Shown in pieces: positions 37,009-46,626 of a DNA stretch of 64,000 nucleotides. The notes under the pieces are model-generated. The model made no database searches. It saw only the letters and a list, made by a program, of their open reading frames with translations, and had not been told where the DNA came from. The position numbers and the translations under genes are program-made. The stretch's first letter is position 1. Each line of letters opens with the position of its first letter. Source of the stretch: Acuticoccus sp. I52.16.1 (GTDB taxonomy: Bacteria; Pseudomonadota; Alphaproteobacteria; Rhizobiales; Amorphaceae); assembly GCF_022865125.1 (NCBI RefSeq), contig NZ_CP094828.1, positions 124,001 through 188,000 of the forward strand. The letters are read 5' to 3'.

Positions 37009-38130
37009 TTACGTCTTTCGTTTGGCTCGCGATGGCACGAAGGGGAGCGGGGCGACGGTCACCGGGACCGACTTCCCGCGCACGATTGCGGCAAGCTCCG
37101 TGCCGATTTCGGCGTGCTGGCCGGCGACGAAGCCCATGGCGATCGGTGCGCCCACGGTGGGGCCGACGCCGCCCGAGGTGACGAGGCCGACGTCCCGGCC
37201 GTCGAGCTGCAGCACGGCGCCCGCGCGAGCCGGCACGCGGCCGCCGACGGCAAGACCCACGCGCTTGCGGTTCGGTCCGTCCGCCAGCTCGGCCAGGATG
37301 CGCTCTTGGCCGAGAAAGCCGCCCTCCTCGCGCCGCCGCTTGGGCATGACGAAGCCGAGGTCGGCCTCCACCGGGCTGATCTCCTCCGACAGGTCCTGCC
37401 CGTAGAGGCACAGCCCCGCCTCCAGGCGCAGCGTGTCGCGCGCGCCGAGGCCGACCGGCGCCACGCGCGCGTCCTCGCAAAGCGTCGTCCAGGCGGTGGC
37501 GGCGACCGCGTTCGGCACGGAGATCTCGAACCCGTCCTCGCCGGTATAGCCGCAGCGCGAGATCATCGCGTCGGCGCCGAAGGCGGTGCCGTAGGCGGCG
37601 GTCATGAAGGTGAGCGCGGACAGGTCGACGTCGACGTGCGGCGCCAGCGCCGCCTCCGCCGCGGGGCCCTGGATGGCGATCAGCGCGCGGTCCAGCGGGG
37701 TGACGGTGACCTTGGCGTCGGCGTGGGCGGCGAAGTGGGTGGCGACCGCCTCACGCCGCGCGCCGTTGACGACGACGCGCAGGTGGTCGCCCATGTTGGT
37801 GATGATGAGATCGTCGACCACGCCGCCGGCCTCGTTGGTGAGCACGCTGTAGCGCGCGGCTCCCTCCTTCAGCCCGGTGATGTTGGACGGGGTCAGGCGC
37901 TCCAGCCACGCGGCGGCCGCGCCCGGCTCGCTCTCGTCGAGGCGGAGCTGGCCCATGTGGGACACGTCGAACAGGCCAGCACCCTCGCGGCAGGCGGTAT
38001 GCTCGGCCATGATTCCGCTATATTGCAGCGGCATCAGGTAACCCGCGAACGGGACCATGCGGGCGCCGGCCGCCTTGTGGACCTCCACCAGCGGGGTGTG
38101 CTTCAGCGCATCGGTCGGAACTTCGGCCAA
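37009..38130 (-). CDS. gcvT: Glycine cleavage system T protein (aminomethyltransferase)
   Basis: A 373-residue tetrahydrofolate-dependent aminomethyltransferase. Family segments include [14 protein letters not shown] (with the catalytic Asp), [13 protein letters not shown] and [17 protein letters not shown]. It is the first gene of the gcv operon, directly behind a tandem glycine riboswitch, which should turn the operon on when glycine is high. Confidence 0.95.
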   Translation of the reverse strand: MAEVPTDALKHTPLVEVHKAAGARMVPFAGYLMPLQYSGIMAEHTACREGAGLFDVSHMGQLRLDESEPGAAAAWLERLTPSNITGLKEGAARYSVLTNEAGGVVDDLIITNMGDHLRVVVNGARREAVATHFAAHADAKVTVTPLDRALIAIQGPAAEAALAPHVDVDLSALTFMTAAYGTAFGADAMISRCGYTGEDGFEISVPNAVAATAWTTLCEDARVAPVGLGARDTLRLEAGLCLYGQDLSEEISPVEADLGFVMPKRRREEGGFLGQERILAELADGPNRKRVGLAVGGRVPARAGAVLQLDGRDVGLVTSGGVGPTVGAPIAMGFVAGQHAEIGTELAAIVRGKSVPVTVAPLPFVPSRAKRKT

Positions 38131-38179
38131 ACCATTCTCCTAGCCCATGACAAAGGTCGCCCGGCGATTGCCGAACTCT

Positions 38180-38375
38180 CGAGCCCTTCTGTCATGGCAC
38201 CTGAGAGATTTCCCGCCGGGCCTCGCGGCCGAGACGGCTACTCCTTCGGTGGACGGCTGCCGCCGCCGCTTTCCAGAATGTCTTTGACGCGCGGTCCTTT
38301 TGCCTGAGAGTTTCCGGGCCGTTGCTCCTTCGGCGCCGCAACCGTTCGTCGGGTTGCGGTCTCTCCCGCGCGCTG
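38180..38375 (-). promoter_or_regulatory. Tandem glycine riboswitch
   Basis: Two aptamers in series on the minus strand. The first contains GGGAGAGACC, GCCGAAGGAGCAAC and AACTCTCAGGCAAAAGGACC (about 38375-38290). The second contains GGAAAGC, CACCGAAGGAGTAGCC and ATCTCTCAGGTGCCATGACA, ending AGAAGGG (about 38280-38182). The two-aptamer glycine riboswitch upstream of gcvT is well established. The gap 38131-38457 holds this element and its promoter. Confidence 0.95.
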
Positions 38376-38402
38376 TGCCAACAATGATTGCCCGGGCGCG
38401 AA

Positions 38403-38408
38403 AGTCAA
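38403..38408 (-). promoter_or_regulatory. Candidate -35 box of the gcv operon
   Basis: TTGACT on the minus strand, about 32 bp before the riboswitch 5' end, which is the expected distance. The matching -10 (ATTGTT at 17-bp spacing) is weak. Confidence 0.35.
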
Positions 38409-38457
38409 GGTGAGCGCCCCTGTCACCCCCGACCAAGGTGGTGACGCACGCCCGCCG

Positions 38458-39459
38458 CTACTGCGCGGCGAGCGAGGCCGCTTCGGTGTCGGCGCCCAAC
38501 AACCGGCGACGTGCGGCGGCGTATTCACGGGCCAGACGGTCGACCAGCGCGGCGGCCGGCAGGACCGCGTCGACCGCGCCGATCCCCTGCCCCGAACCCC
38601 AGATCTGCGACCACGACTTGGGCTTGGACGAGCCGGAGCCGAAGTTCATCGCCGACGGATCGCTGGTGGGCAGGTTGTCCGGATCCATCCCGGCGGCCGC
38701 CACGGACGGCTTCAGATAATTGCCCCAGACGCCGGTGAAGAGATCCGAATAGACGATGTCGTCCGCCCCGCCGGCGACGATCATCGCCTTGTAGGCCTCG
38801 ACCGCGTTGGCCTCTTCGGTGGCAATGAAGGCCGAGCCGATGTAGGCCGCGTCCGCGCCCATTGCCTCGGCCGACAAGACGGCGTCGCCGCGGGCGATCG
38901 CGCCCGAGAGCACCAGCGGCCCGTCGAACCACCGGCGGATCTCCTGGACGAGCGCGAACGGCGAGAGCGTGCCGGCATGCCCGCCTGCGCCGGCGGCGAC
39001 GGCGACGAGACCGTCCGCCCCCTTCTCGATCGCCTTCCTGGCGAAGCGGTCGTTGATGACGTCGTGCAGCACGCTGGCGCCGACCGAGTGCGCCGCCTCG
39101 TTCACCTCCACCCGCGCACCGAGCGAGGTGATCCACACCGGCACTTTCCACTTCACGCAGATCTCGATGTCGCGCTCCAGGCGCTTGTTGGTGCGGTGGA
39201 CGATCTGGTTGACCGCGAAGGGCGCCGCCGGCCGGTCGGGATTGGCCTGGTTGTAGCGATCCAGCTCCTCGGTGATGCGCTTCAGCCAGGCCTCCAGCAT
39301 GATCGGCTCGCCGTCCGTCTCGCGCGCATTGAGCGCGGGGAAGGAGCCGATGATGCCGGCCTTGCACTGTGCCAGCACGAGGTCCGGATTGGAGATGATG
39401 AAGAGCGGCGACCCCACGACGGGGATCCGCAGCGACTTGATCGTTTCGCGCAATGACAC
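38458..39459 (-). CDS. Nitronate monooxygenase family flavoprotein
   Basis: A 333-residue FMN-binding TIM barrel of the nitronate monooxygenase/2-nitropropane dioxygenase family. It has an N-terminal IPVVGSPLFIISNPDLVLAQ, a GAGGHAG phosphate-binding segment and LSGAIARGDAV. The start is taken as the GTG at 39459, with AGGAG ten bases upstream; an open TTG at 39513 is less likely. Such enzymes detoxify alkyl nitronates, but many members have other oxidase or enoyl-reductase roles. It lies 91 bp after a MaoC hydratase gene. Confidence 0.85.
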   Translation of the reverse strand: MSLRETIKSLRIPVVGSPLFIISNPDLVLAQCKAGIIGSFPALNARETDGEPIMLEAWLKRITEELDRYNQANPDRPAAPFAVNQIVHRTNKRLERDIEICVKWKVPVWITSLGARVEVNEAAHSVGASVLHDVINDRFARKAIEKGADGLVAVAAGAGGHAGTLSPFALVQEIRRWFDGPLVLSGAIARGDAVLSAEAMGADAAYIGSAFIATEEANAVEAYKAMIVAGGADDIVYSDLFTGVWGNYLKPSVAAAGMDPDNLPTSDPSAMNFGSGSSKPKSWSQIWGSGQGIGAVDAVLPAAALVDRLAREYAAARRRLLGADTEAASLAAQ

Positions 39460-39550
39460 GGGCGTCTCGCTCCTGTTTTCCCCGATACTCGACCGTTCCA
39501 GGCTCCGGGACAAGACCCGTGCCGTAGCACTTATCCGGCGGTCACCCTCT

Positions 39551-40408
39551 TCAGGCGTCGAACTCGAACCGCCCGTTGGTCAGGACGGTCACCTCGCGTG
39601 CCGGCACCCGGGCGGTGTAGTTCGCCACCCCCGGCGCCACGACCCACATATCGACCGCGATCGCCTCGCCGGGGAAGACCGGCGAGGAGAAGCGGCCGTC
39701 CTGTCCGCGCACGCGCGCCGGGTCGTTGTCGCACAGGGTCAGAAGCAGCGCGCGGCAGGCGATGCCGAAGGTCGCCATGCCGTGCAGGATGGGCCGGTCG
39801 AAGCCGGAGCGGCGAGCGCTGGCGGGGTCCGAGTGGAGCGGGTTGTAGTCGCCAGACAGGCGGTAGATCAGCGCCTGCCCCGGCTGCGTGGCGATCGTCA
39901 CCGTGCGGTCCGGCGCGCGCTCCGGCATCTGCGCCGCGGCGAGCGGCGCCGTCGTCTGCGCCCGGCCGAAGCCCCCTTGCCCGCGCGCGAACGCCGACTG
40001 ACGCACCGTGGCGTAGGGCGCGCCCGTCGCCGCGTCGACGATGGTCCGCTCGGTGACGATGAGCCCGCCTCTGCCCTTGTCGACGACGTCAGTCACGGTG
40101 GTCTTGGCCCTCACCCGCCCCTCGGTCGGCAGCGGCCGCGCCAAGCGCACGGACTGCTCGCCGTGGACGATCTTGGAATAGTCGACGCTGGTGCCGGGCC
40201 GGCTCATCCAGTGCGGCGCCATCGCCAGGACGTTCGCCATCGCCGGCATGGCGACGAGCTTGGTCTCGTCGACGAACTTCAGTTCCGCCTCGTCCATCGG
40301 GTCGGCGCCGTAGCCCAGGCCGAGCGCGTAGATGATGCAGTCGCGCCAGTCGAGGTCTTGCGTCACCTCAGGCAGGTCGATGCCGATGAGCACGTCCGGA
40401 TTGAGCAT
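39551..40408 (-). CDS. MaoC-family double-hotdog enoyl-CoA hydratase
   Basis: A 285-residue (R)-specific enoyl-CoA hydratase of the MFE-2 hydratase-2 type. The N-terminal hotdog is degenerate. The C-terminal hotdog has the hydratase-2 motif YRLSGDYNPLHSDPASARRS followed by GFDRPILHGM, with catalytic Asp/His. It should hydrate trans-2-enoyl-CoA to (R)-3-hydroxyacyl-CoA. It is divergent from a class III CoA-transferase gene. Mesaconyl-CoA hydratase is longer, so this is not the ethylmalonyl-pathway enzyme. Confidence 0.85.
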   Translation of the reverse strand: MLNPDVLIGIDLPEVTQDLDWRDCIIYALGLGYGADPMDEAELKFVDETKLVAMPAMANVLAMAPHWMSRPGTSVDYSKIVHGEQSVRLARPLPTEGRVRAKTTVTDVVDKGRGGLIVTERTIVDAATGAPYATVRQSAFARGQGGFGRAQTTAPLAAAQMPERAPDRTVTIATQPGQALIYRLSGDYNPLHSDPASARRSGFDRPILHGMATFGIACRALLLTLCDNDPARVRGQDGRFSSPVFPGEAIAVDMWVVAPGVANYTARVPAREVTVLTNGRFEFDA

Positions 40409-40666
40409 TGTTTGGAAGGTCCCGGTCGATCACGGAAGAGATGTGTTAATCGAGGGATTAGCTAGCGCGTCTCGCCGGGCGCCGCTAGGCCGGATGACGG
40501 GCCGCGGCGGGCGCTTGCCCCCCCACGAAGGCCCGCAGCCTCGGTCAACATCAACGTTCGGCCATATCGCGCCGGACAGGGAGGACAATCGCTGTGTTAC
40601 CCGCTTCCACCCGTGCCGCACCCGCGCGCCCCCTCGCTCCCCCGCGTATGCGAGAGGCCGCCTAGG

Positions 40667-41821
40667 ATGTACCCGCTCGAAGGCATCAAGGTGCTCGACC
40701 TGTCGCGGGTGCTCGCCGGCCCCTCCTCGACGCAGACCCTCGCCGACCTCGGTGCCGAGGTGTGGAAGATCGAGGCGCCCGGCAACGGTGACGACACGCG
40801 CGGCTGGATGCCGCCGCAGATCGGCGGCGAGTCCACCTACTTCATGGCCGCCAACCGCTCCAAGAAGTCCGTCACCATCGACTTGAAGAGCCCGGAGGGC
40901 CTCGCCCAGGTGCTGGCGCTGGCGGCGCAGGCGGACGTGCTGGTGGAGAATTTCCGCCTCGGCGCGCTCGACCGCATGGGCCTCGGCTACGAGGCGGTCC
41001 ACCGGGTCAATCCGCGGCTGATCTACTGCTCGATCTCCGGCTATGGCCGCACCGGGCCGCGCGCCGCCGAACCGGGCTACGACTTCGTCATCCAGGCCGA
41101 GAGCGGGCTGATGTCGATCACCGGCGAGCCGGACGGCGACCCGATGAAGCTCGGCGTCGCCATCACCGACCTCGTCGCCGGCATGAACGCGGTGCAGGGC
41201 GTGCTGGCGGCGCTGATCGCGCGCGAGCGCACCGGCCGCGGCCAGCATATCGACATCTCGTTGTTCGACTGCGCGGTCGCCGCGCTCGCCAACGTCGCGA
41301 CCGGCCACCTGCAGACCGGCGGCGGCTTCAAGCGCTTCGGCAACGCGCACCCCACCGTGGTCCCCTACCAGACGTTCGACACCGCGGACGGCTCGCTGTG
41401 CCTCGCGGTCGGCAACGACGGGCAGTTCGCCAAGCTGTGCCGTCAGGTGATCGACCGGCCGGACATGGCCGAGGATCCGCGTTTCGTCCGCAACCGCGAC
41501 CGGGTCGAAAACCGGCGCGACCTCATCCCGCCGCTCGCCGCGATCTTCACCACCAAGCCCACCGCCCACTGGATCGCCGCGCTGAAGACGGCCGGTGTCC
41601 CCTGCGGCGAGGTGCGCTCGGTGGAGCAGGTGTTCGACGCGCCGGAGATCGCCGCGCGCAACGTGGTGCTGGAGATCCCGGACGAGAAGCACGGCACCTT
41701 GCGCCTCGTCGCCTCGCCGCTGCGCCTGTCAGAGACGCCGCCGCGCACGCCGCTCGCCCCGCCGCGCCTGGGCGAGCACACGAACGAAGTGCTCTCGCGC
41801 TACGCCAAGGTCACGGGCTGA
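40667..41821 (+). CDS. Class III (CaiB/BaiF) CoA-transferase
   Basis: A 384-residue family III CoA-transferase. The N-terminal ILDLSRVLAGP-type motif appears as VLDLSRVLAGPSSTQTLADL. The catalytic Asp is D168 in AITDLVAGMNAVQGVLAAL. The final LGEHTNEVL is conserved. It moves CoA between carboxylic acids; the donor and acceptor are unknown. The ATG at 40667 gives the family N-terminus. Confidence 0.88.
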   Translation: MYPLEGIKVLDLSRVLAGPSSTQTLADLGAEVWKIEAPGNGDDTRGWMPPQIGGESTYFMAANRSKKSVTIDLKSPEGLAQVLALAAQADVLVENFRLGALDRMGLGYEAVHRVNPRLIYCSISGYGRTGPRAAEPGYDFVIQAESGLMSITGEPDGDPMKLGVAITDLVAGMNAVQGVLAALIARERTGRGQHIDISLFDCAVAALANVATGHLQTGGGFKRFGNAHPTVVPYQTFDTADGSLCLAVGNDGQFAKLCRQVIDRPDMAEDPRFVRNRDRVENRRDLIPPLAAIFTTKPTAHWIAALKTAGVPCGEVRSVEQVFDAPEIAARNVVLEIPDEKHGTLRLVASPLRLSETPPRTPLAPPRLGEHTNEVLSRYAKVTG

Positions 41822-41828
41822 CGCCTCG

Positions 41829-41865
41829 CCAGGACCCGGCCACCGGCTCGGTGGCCGGGTCCTGG
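41829..41865. terminator. Bidirectional terminator between convergent operons
   Basis: A perfect 17-pair stem (41829-41845 with 41849-41865) with a three-base loop, exactly filling the gap between the CoA-transferase stop (41821) and the DctM stop (41867). There is no T-tract, as is common in such G+C-rich genomes. Confidence 0.75.
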
Positions 41866-41866
41866 T

Positions 41867-43273
41867 TCAACGCATCAGGTCCGGCAGCCAAGTGATGATC
41901 TGCGGGAACATGATGAGGAGCACCAGGGTCAGGATATCGGCCACGAAGAACAGTGCCACGCCGCGGAAAACGTCGGCGAGCGGAATGTCCGGCCGCACGC
42001 CCGCCACGACGAAGCAGTTGAGGCCGATGGGCGGCGTGATGAGGCACACCTCCGCCATCTTCACCACGATGATCCCAAACCACACCGACGCCTGCCCGCC
42101 GGAGAGACCGAACGCGGATTCCGCCGCCGTCACGTCCGGCCCGCCGTTGAGCGCCATCATCGCCGGGTAGACCACCGGGAGCGTCAACAGCAGGAGGCCG
42201 ATCGCGTCCATGAACATCCCCAGCACCACGTATCCCATGAGGATGCAGGCGAGGATGATGTAGGGGTCGGTGTCGAACGCCAGGATCCAGTTGGCGAACG
42301 TCTCCGGCAGTCCCGAAAAGCCGAGGAAGCGGCCGAAGATCAGGACGCCCCAGATCAGCGAGAAGATCATCACCACCAGCTTGGACGTCTCCATCAGAGC
42401 GTCCTTCAGGTGCTTGATGCGCATCCCGTTGATGACCGCGACGACGAGCACCACGAACGCGCCCAGCGCGCCGGCCTCCGTGGGCGTCGCCCAGCCGCCG
42501 TAGATCGCCGAGACGATGATGACCACGACCGAGACGATCGGCAGGAGGCCCCAGGTGGAGCGCAGCCGCTCGCCCCAGCCGAAGCCGCGGACCGGCGGGC
42601 CGATCCCCTCGTGCGTCGACGACCAGACGATGATGATGAGCGCATAGATCACTGCCGAGAAGATGCCCGGCAGGAACCCCGCGAGGAGGAGCGCGCCGAC
42701 CGATTCCTCGACGATGATGGCGTAGATGACGAGGATGGCCGACGGCGGGATCAGCGAGGCGAGCGTGCCGCCGGCGGCGACGACGCCGGCCGCGAGGCGC
42801 CGGTCGTACTTGGCCTCCAGCATCTCCGGGATGGCGACGCGCGAGAACACCGCGGCCGTCGCGACCGAGGCGCCGGAGACCGCCGCGAACCCGGCCGCGG
42901 CGAACACGGACGCCACCGCGAGCCCCCCCGGCACCCAGCCGATCCACACTTTCGCCGCGTGGAAGAGGCTCTTCGTCATGCCGGCGTGGAAGGCGAGGTA
43001 GCCGATGAGGATGAACATCGGCAGCAGCCCCAGCACGAAGCTCACCGATTTGGAGTACGGGATCGACCCCACGGTGGAGGCGGCCGGCCCCCACCCGATG
43101 AGCTCCACCAGGCCGACGAGCCCGGCGATGCCGGCGGCGAACACCACCCGCACGCCGCACACCACCAGCACCATCAGGAGGATGATGCAGTAGATGCCGA
43201 CCGCGGTCGGGTCCTGGTAGCCGATGCCGAAGATCGCCGAGGGCTGGCCGGCGATGAGCGCCGAGAGGTTCAT
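41867..43273 (-). CDS. TRAP transporter large permease subunit (DctM)
   Basis: A 468-residue DctM permease. Diagnostic segments are GASVATAAVFSRVAIPEM, GTLASLIPPSAILVIYA and CLITPPIGLNCFVV. Its ATG overlaps the DctQ stop (ATGA). It is the last gene of the E1-RraA-GlcD-TRAP operon. It is longer than the first DctM (439 residues) and not closely related to it. Confidence 0.92.
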   Translation of the reverse strand: MNLSALIAGQPSAIFGIGYQDPTAVGIYCIILLMVLVVCGVRVVFAAGIAGLVGLVELIGWGPAASTVGSIPYSKSVSFVLGLLPMFILIGYLAFHAGMTKSLFHAAKVWIGWVPGGLAVASVFAAAGFAAVSGASVATAAVFSRVAIPEMLEAKYDRRLAAGVVAAGGTLASLIPPSAILVIYAIIVEESVGALLLAGFLPGIFSAVIYALIIIVWSSTHEGIGPPVRGFGWGERLRSTWGLLPIVSVVVIIVSAIYGGWATPTEAGALGAFVVLVVAVINGMRIKHLKDALMETSKLVVMIFSLIWGVLIFGRFLGFSGLPETFANWILAFDTDPYIILACILMGYVVLGMFMDAIGLLLLTLPVVYPAMMALNGGPDVTAAESAFGLSGGQASVWFGIIVVKMAEVCLITPPIGLNCFVVAGVRPDIPLADVFRGVALFFVADILTLVLLIMFPQIITWLPDLMR

Positions 43274-43887
43274 CGCCCGCCCTCCTGGTGTTCGCGCAGG
43301 CTCTCGACCTCGTGCGCGGCCTCCTCGGCCGGGGTGAGCACCTTGGGCACGGCGACCGGCGCGGCCGACGGCCAGATCGTCAGTCGCACGAAGCCGATGA
43401 ACTCCAGCGTGAGGCGGATGGCCCACATCGTGAAGGCGACCGGCACCACGAGCTTGGCCGGCCAGGTCGGGATCTCGGCGTCGGGCGTGGTGTCGCCGAT
43501 GTTGTAGGCATTGAGGAAGAAGTCCCAGCTGTAGCGGATGAGGACCAGCACCAGCAGCAGCCCCGCCAAGGTCGCCAGCGCCTCGACGAAGGCGCGCAGG
43601 CGGCCGCGGAAGCGCATGATGACGATGTCCATGCGGATATGCGCGGCGAGACGTTGCGCGTAAGCGACGCCGAGGAAGGCGAAGACGGCGATCGACAGTT
43701 CCGTCAGATCCAGCGCGCCTGGGATCGGCGAGCCCGACAGGCGGGCGACGATCCCCACGACCGTCACGATCATCACCAGGAAGATCGTGATGGCGGCGAG
43801 GATGTTGAACAGATCCTCGACCACCGCGAGCGCGCGGTCGAGGACGCCGAGGGGCCCGCCCCCGACCGAGGTGTCAGCGTGTGTCAT
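43270..43887 (-). CDS. TRAP transporter small permease subunit (DctQ)
   Basis: A 205-residue membrane protein with four helices and the DctQ motif AYAQRLAAHIRMDIV. It has a longer cytoplasmic C-terminus than usual (about 50 residues, Glu-rich). It is separated from dctP by 157 bp that contain a hairpin. Confidence 0.88.
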   Translation of the reverse strand: MTHADTSVGGGPLGVLDRALAVVEDLFNILAAITIFLVMIVTVVGIVARLSGSPIPGALDLTELSIAVFAFLGVAYAQRLAAHIRMDIVIMRFRGRLRAFVEALATLAGLLLVLVLIRYSWDFFLNAYNIGDTTPDAEIPTWPAKLVVPVAFTMWAIRLTLEFIGFVRLTIWPSAAPVAVPKVLTPAEEAAHEVESLREHQEGGR

Positions 43888-43987
43888 GGGCGGAACCGCG
43901 CGCGGCGAGGGCCGTGCGGGTGCAGACTGTTTTGAACGTCATGGGTGAGCGCGAGTTGAGGGCGCGGAGCCCTTGGTTTCAGGCGCA

Positions 43988-44017
43988 AACGCCCGGCGCG
44001 CGGCGGCACCGGGCGTT
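43988..44017 (-). repeat. Hairpin between dctP and dctQ
   Basis: A nine-pair stem (43988-43996 with 44009-44017) and 12-base loop. It lies just downstream of the dctP stop and before dctQ, so it may attenuate transcription or stabilise dctP mRNA. Confidence 0.5.
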
Positions 44018-44044
44018 CTCGGCTCCGTCAGGCGACGCCGCCGC

Positions 44045-45091
44045 TCAGCTGCCGCCCTCGTTGGCGAGACGCAGCGTCTCGTCGAGGATGGCCTGGGCGT
44101 CGAAGTTGTCCTTGTTGACCTCGACCCAGGCGTTCCACACCGGCTCGCCCGCCGCCTCGCGGAACTTGGCGAGTTGCTCGTCGGTGTAGGTGATCTCCTC
44201 AAGCCGCTCTTGGAAGCGCGGCAGGAACTTGGCGTCCGCCTCCTCGTAGGCGGCGCGGTAGACGCCCAGCAGCTCGGGCTGGATCTCGGCCAGCAGCGCC
44301 TTGTACTGCTCGGGCAGCGCGTCGTACGCGGTCTTGTTGATCACGATCGGGCAATCGGACGTGCCGGGCGACAGGTTGGCGGTGAACCAGTCGGCCACTT
44401 CGTCGAGCTTATAGGAGGCGTGGGCGTAGGTGTAGGGCAGGAAGATCGCGTCGACCGTGCCGCGCTGCAACGCGGTATAGGTCTCGGTCGCGGGCATCGT
44501 CTGCTCCACGGCGCCGAGCTTCGCCATCGCGTCGCCGATACCGCCGCCGGCCCGCACGCGCAGGCCCTTGAAATCGCTCGGATCGAGCGGCGGCTCGCCG
44601 CGGCCGAGCGCATTGTATTGCGGCAGGTTGGTGGACGCATAGTACATGGCGTTCCACTGATCCATCTCGTCCTTGAGGATCTGATGTTCGTAGAGGCCGG
44701 CGCGGACGCGGGCCATGTCGTCCCACGTCGTCACCGGCAGGAACGGCATGGTGGTGACCATGTTCGCCGGGTTCTTGCCGGGGTGGTAGAAGTTGCAGAA
44801 CGTCGCCGCCTCGAACGCGTTGGCCTTCAACCCGTCGAGGTTCTCCTTCGCCTTGGAGAGCTGCTCGCCGTAGAAGACACGCATCTGCCACTTGCCGCCG
44901 GTCTCCTCGGCGACGCGCTCCGCCATGTGCTCCAGGCCCGCGGTGAAGGCGCGCGGGTTGCCCCAGGTGGAGATCTTCCAAAACAGCGACGGGCCGTCGA
45001 CGTTCTGCGCCAGCGCGGCCTGCGAGGCGCCGAACACCATCGCCGCACCCATCATCAGCGCAGCCGCTCGGGTTCCGAGTCTCTCGGTCAT
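44045..45091 (-). CDS. TRAP transporter solute-binding protein (DctP)
   Basis: A 348-residue periplasmic binding protein with a signal peptide ending near QAALAQN. The carboxylate-clamping Arg is in FKGLRVRAGGGIGDAM. GGGAGGA lies six to seven bases before the ATG at 45091; the frame is open further upstream. Its fold matches the DctP subgroup with MPATETYTALQRGTVDAIF. The operon suggests a 2-hydroxy- or 2-oxo-dicarboxylate as ligand, but this is inference. Confidence 0.9.
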   Translation of the reverse strand: MTERLGTRAAALMMGAAMVFGASQAALAQNVDGPSLFWKISTWGNPRAFTAGLEHMAERVAEETGGKWQMRVFYGEQLSKAKENLDGLKANAFEAATFCNFYHPGKNPANMVTTMPFLPVTTWDDMARVRAGLYEHQILKDEMDQWNAMYYASTNLPQYNALGRGEPPLDPSDFKGLRVRAGGGIGDAMAKLGAVEQTMPATETYTALQRGTVDAIFLPYTYAHASYKLDEVADWFTANLSPGTSDCPIVINKTAYDALPEQYKALLAEIQPELLGVYRAAYEEADAKFLPRFQERLEEITYTDEQLAKFREAAGEPVWNAWVEVNKDNFDAQAILDETLRLANEGGS

Positions 45092-45201
45092 CAATTCCTC
45101 CCAAATTGCGGACATGGACCTGTCCAGCTCGATTGTTGGGCCGTTGGCCGGCCTTTGATCCAATCGTGCGTTGTCCGCCCTCAGGAATCAAGGGAAGGCA
45201 T

Positions 45202-46626
45202 TCAGTCGGGCAAAACCTTGCCGGGATTGAGGATCCCGCGCGGGTCGAGCGCCGCCTTCATCGCCCGCATCAACTTCAGCTCGACCGCAGATCGTGCCCG
45301 CGTCAGCTCCTCGCGCCGCAGCCGCCCCACTCCGTGCTCGGCCGTGATCGAGCCGCGGTGCTTCAACACGATGTCGTGGACGATGCGGTTGACGGCGTCG
45401 GTCTCGGCCTTCCAGGCGGCGCCGGTCCAGTCGGCGGGGCCGATGGGGTTGTAGTGCAGGTTGCCGTCGCCGGCGTGGCCGAAGGTGCAGTGCCGCACGC
45501 CCGGATAGCGCGCATCGAGCGCGGCGTCCGCCTCGGTCACGAAGGCGTCGATGGCCGAGACCGGGACCGAGACGTCGTGCTTGATGCCGGCGCCGGTCTT
45601 CTGCTGCACCTCGGCCTGATCCTCGCGGATGCGCCACAGCGCCGCCGCCTGCGCGCCGGACGTGGCGATGACGGCGTCGGTGATCAGCCCCTCCTCCAGG
45701 AGCGACCCCAGCGCCGTCTCCACCCGCCCGGTGAGCGACGGGTCGCCGTCCGGCCCGTCGGCCTGGATGAGGACGCGCCAGCCGGCGCCCGGCAGCGGGT
45801 CGGCATGGCCCATGGTGGCGGCGGCGAAGTGGAAGCAGTTCTCGTGGATCAGCTCGAACGCCGAGAGCAGCTCGCCCAGCGACCCGCGCAGCCGCGCCAA
45901 GAGCTCCACCGCCGCCGCCGGCGACGGGACCGCGACGAGCGCCACACCCCGGTCCACCGGGCGCGGGAAGAGGCGCAGGGTCGCCGCGGTGATGATCCCG
46001 AGCGTCCCCTCCGAGCCGATGAAGACCTGCTTCATGTCGTAGCCGGCGTTGTCCTTCCTGAGGCCGCGCAGACCGTCCCAGACCTCGCCGTCGGCCGTGA
46101 CGACCTCCAGTCCCAGGCACAGCGCGCGCGCGTTGCCGTAGCGCAGCACCTGCACGCCGCCCGCGTTGGTGGCGAGGTTGCCGCCGATCTGGCACGTCCC
46201 CTCCGCCGCCAGCGACAGCGGGAAGTACCGCCCCGCCTCGGCGGCGAGGTTCTGCACTTCGACGAGGGTCACCCCGGCGTCGACGGTGATGGTGTCGTTC
46301 AGCTCGTCGATCTCGCGCACCGCCTTCATGCGGGTGGTGCAAAGGACGATCTCGTTGCCGACGGGGCGGGGCTGGCCGCCGCCGGTGAGGCCGGTGTTAC
46401 CGCCCTGCGGCACGATCGGCGTCCCCGTCGCGGCGCAGATCTTGACGATTTCGGCGACGCGGGCGGTCGTGTCGGGCCGCAGCACGAGGGGGGTCTTGCC
46501 GGTCCAGTTGTCGCGCCAGGAGACGGTGTAGGGCTCGGTCTCGGCCCCCTCGATGGACCCGCCCGGCCCCGCGGCCTCCTTGAGGCGGGCGAGGATATCG
46601 GCGGAGACGGTGGCGTGGATGGTCAT
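45202..46626 (-). CDS. FAD-linked D-2-hydroxyacid dehydrogenase (GlcD/D-2-hydroxyglutarate type)
   Basis: A 474-residue VAO-family flavoprotein. The N-terminal PCMH FAD domain has PQGGNTGLTGGG and GGNLATNAGGVQVLRYGNAR. The C-terminal cap has GHAGDGNLHYNP, AEHGVGRLRREEL and the final DPRGILNPGKVLPD. These enzymes oxidise D-2-hydroxyacids (lactate, glycolate, 2-hydroxyglutarate) to 2-oxoacids. It overlaps the RraA-like gene (ATGA). The neighbouring 2-oxoacid decarboxylating E1 suggests a dicarboxylic 2-hydroxyacid as substrate. Confidence 0.9.
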   Translation of the reverse strand: MTIHATVSADILARLKEAAGPGGSIEGAETEPYTVSWRDNWTGKTPLVLRPDTTARVAEIVKICAATGTPIVPQGGNTGLTGGGQPRPVGNEIVLCTTRMKAVREIDELNDTITVDAGVTLVEVQNLAAEAGRYFPLSLAAEGTCQIGGNLATNAGGVQVLRYGNARALCLGLEVVTADGEVWDGLRGLRKDNAGYDMKQVFIGSEGTLGIITAATLRLFPRPVDRGVALVAVPSPAAAVELLARLRGSLGELLSAFELIHENCFHFAAATMGHADPLPGAGWRVLIQADGPDGDPSLTGRVETALGSLLEEGLITDAVIATSGAQAAALWRIREDQAEVQQKTGAGIKHDVSVPVSAIDAFVTEADAALDARYPGVRHCTFGHAGDGNLHYNPIGPADWTGAAWKAETDAVNRIVHDIVLKHRGSITAEHGVGRLRREELTRARSAVELKLMRAMKAALDPRGILNPGKVLPD

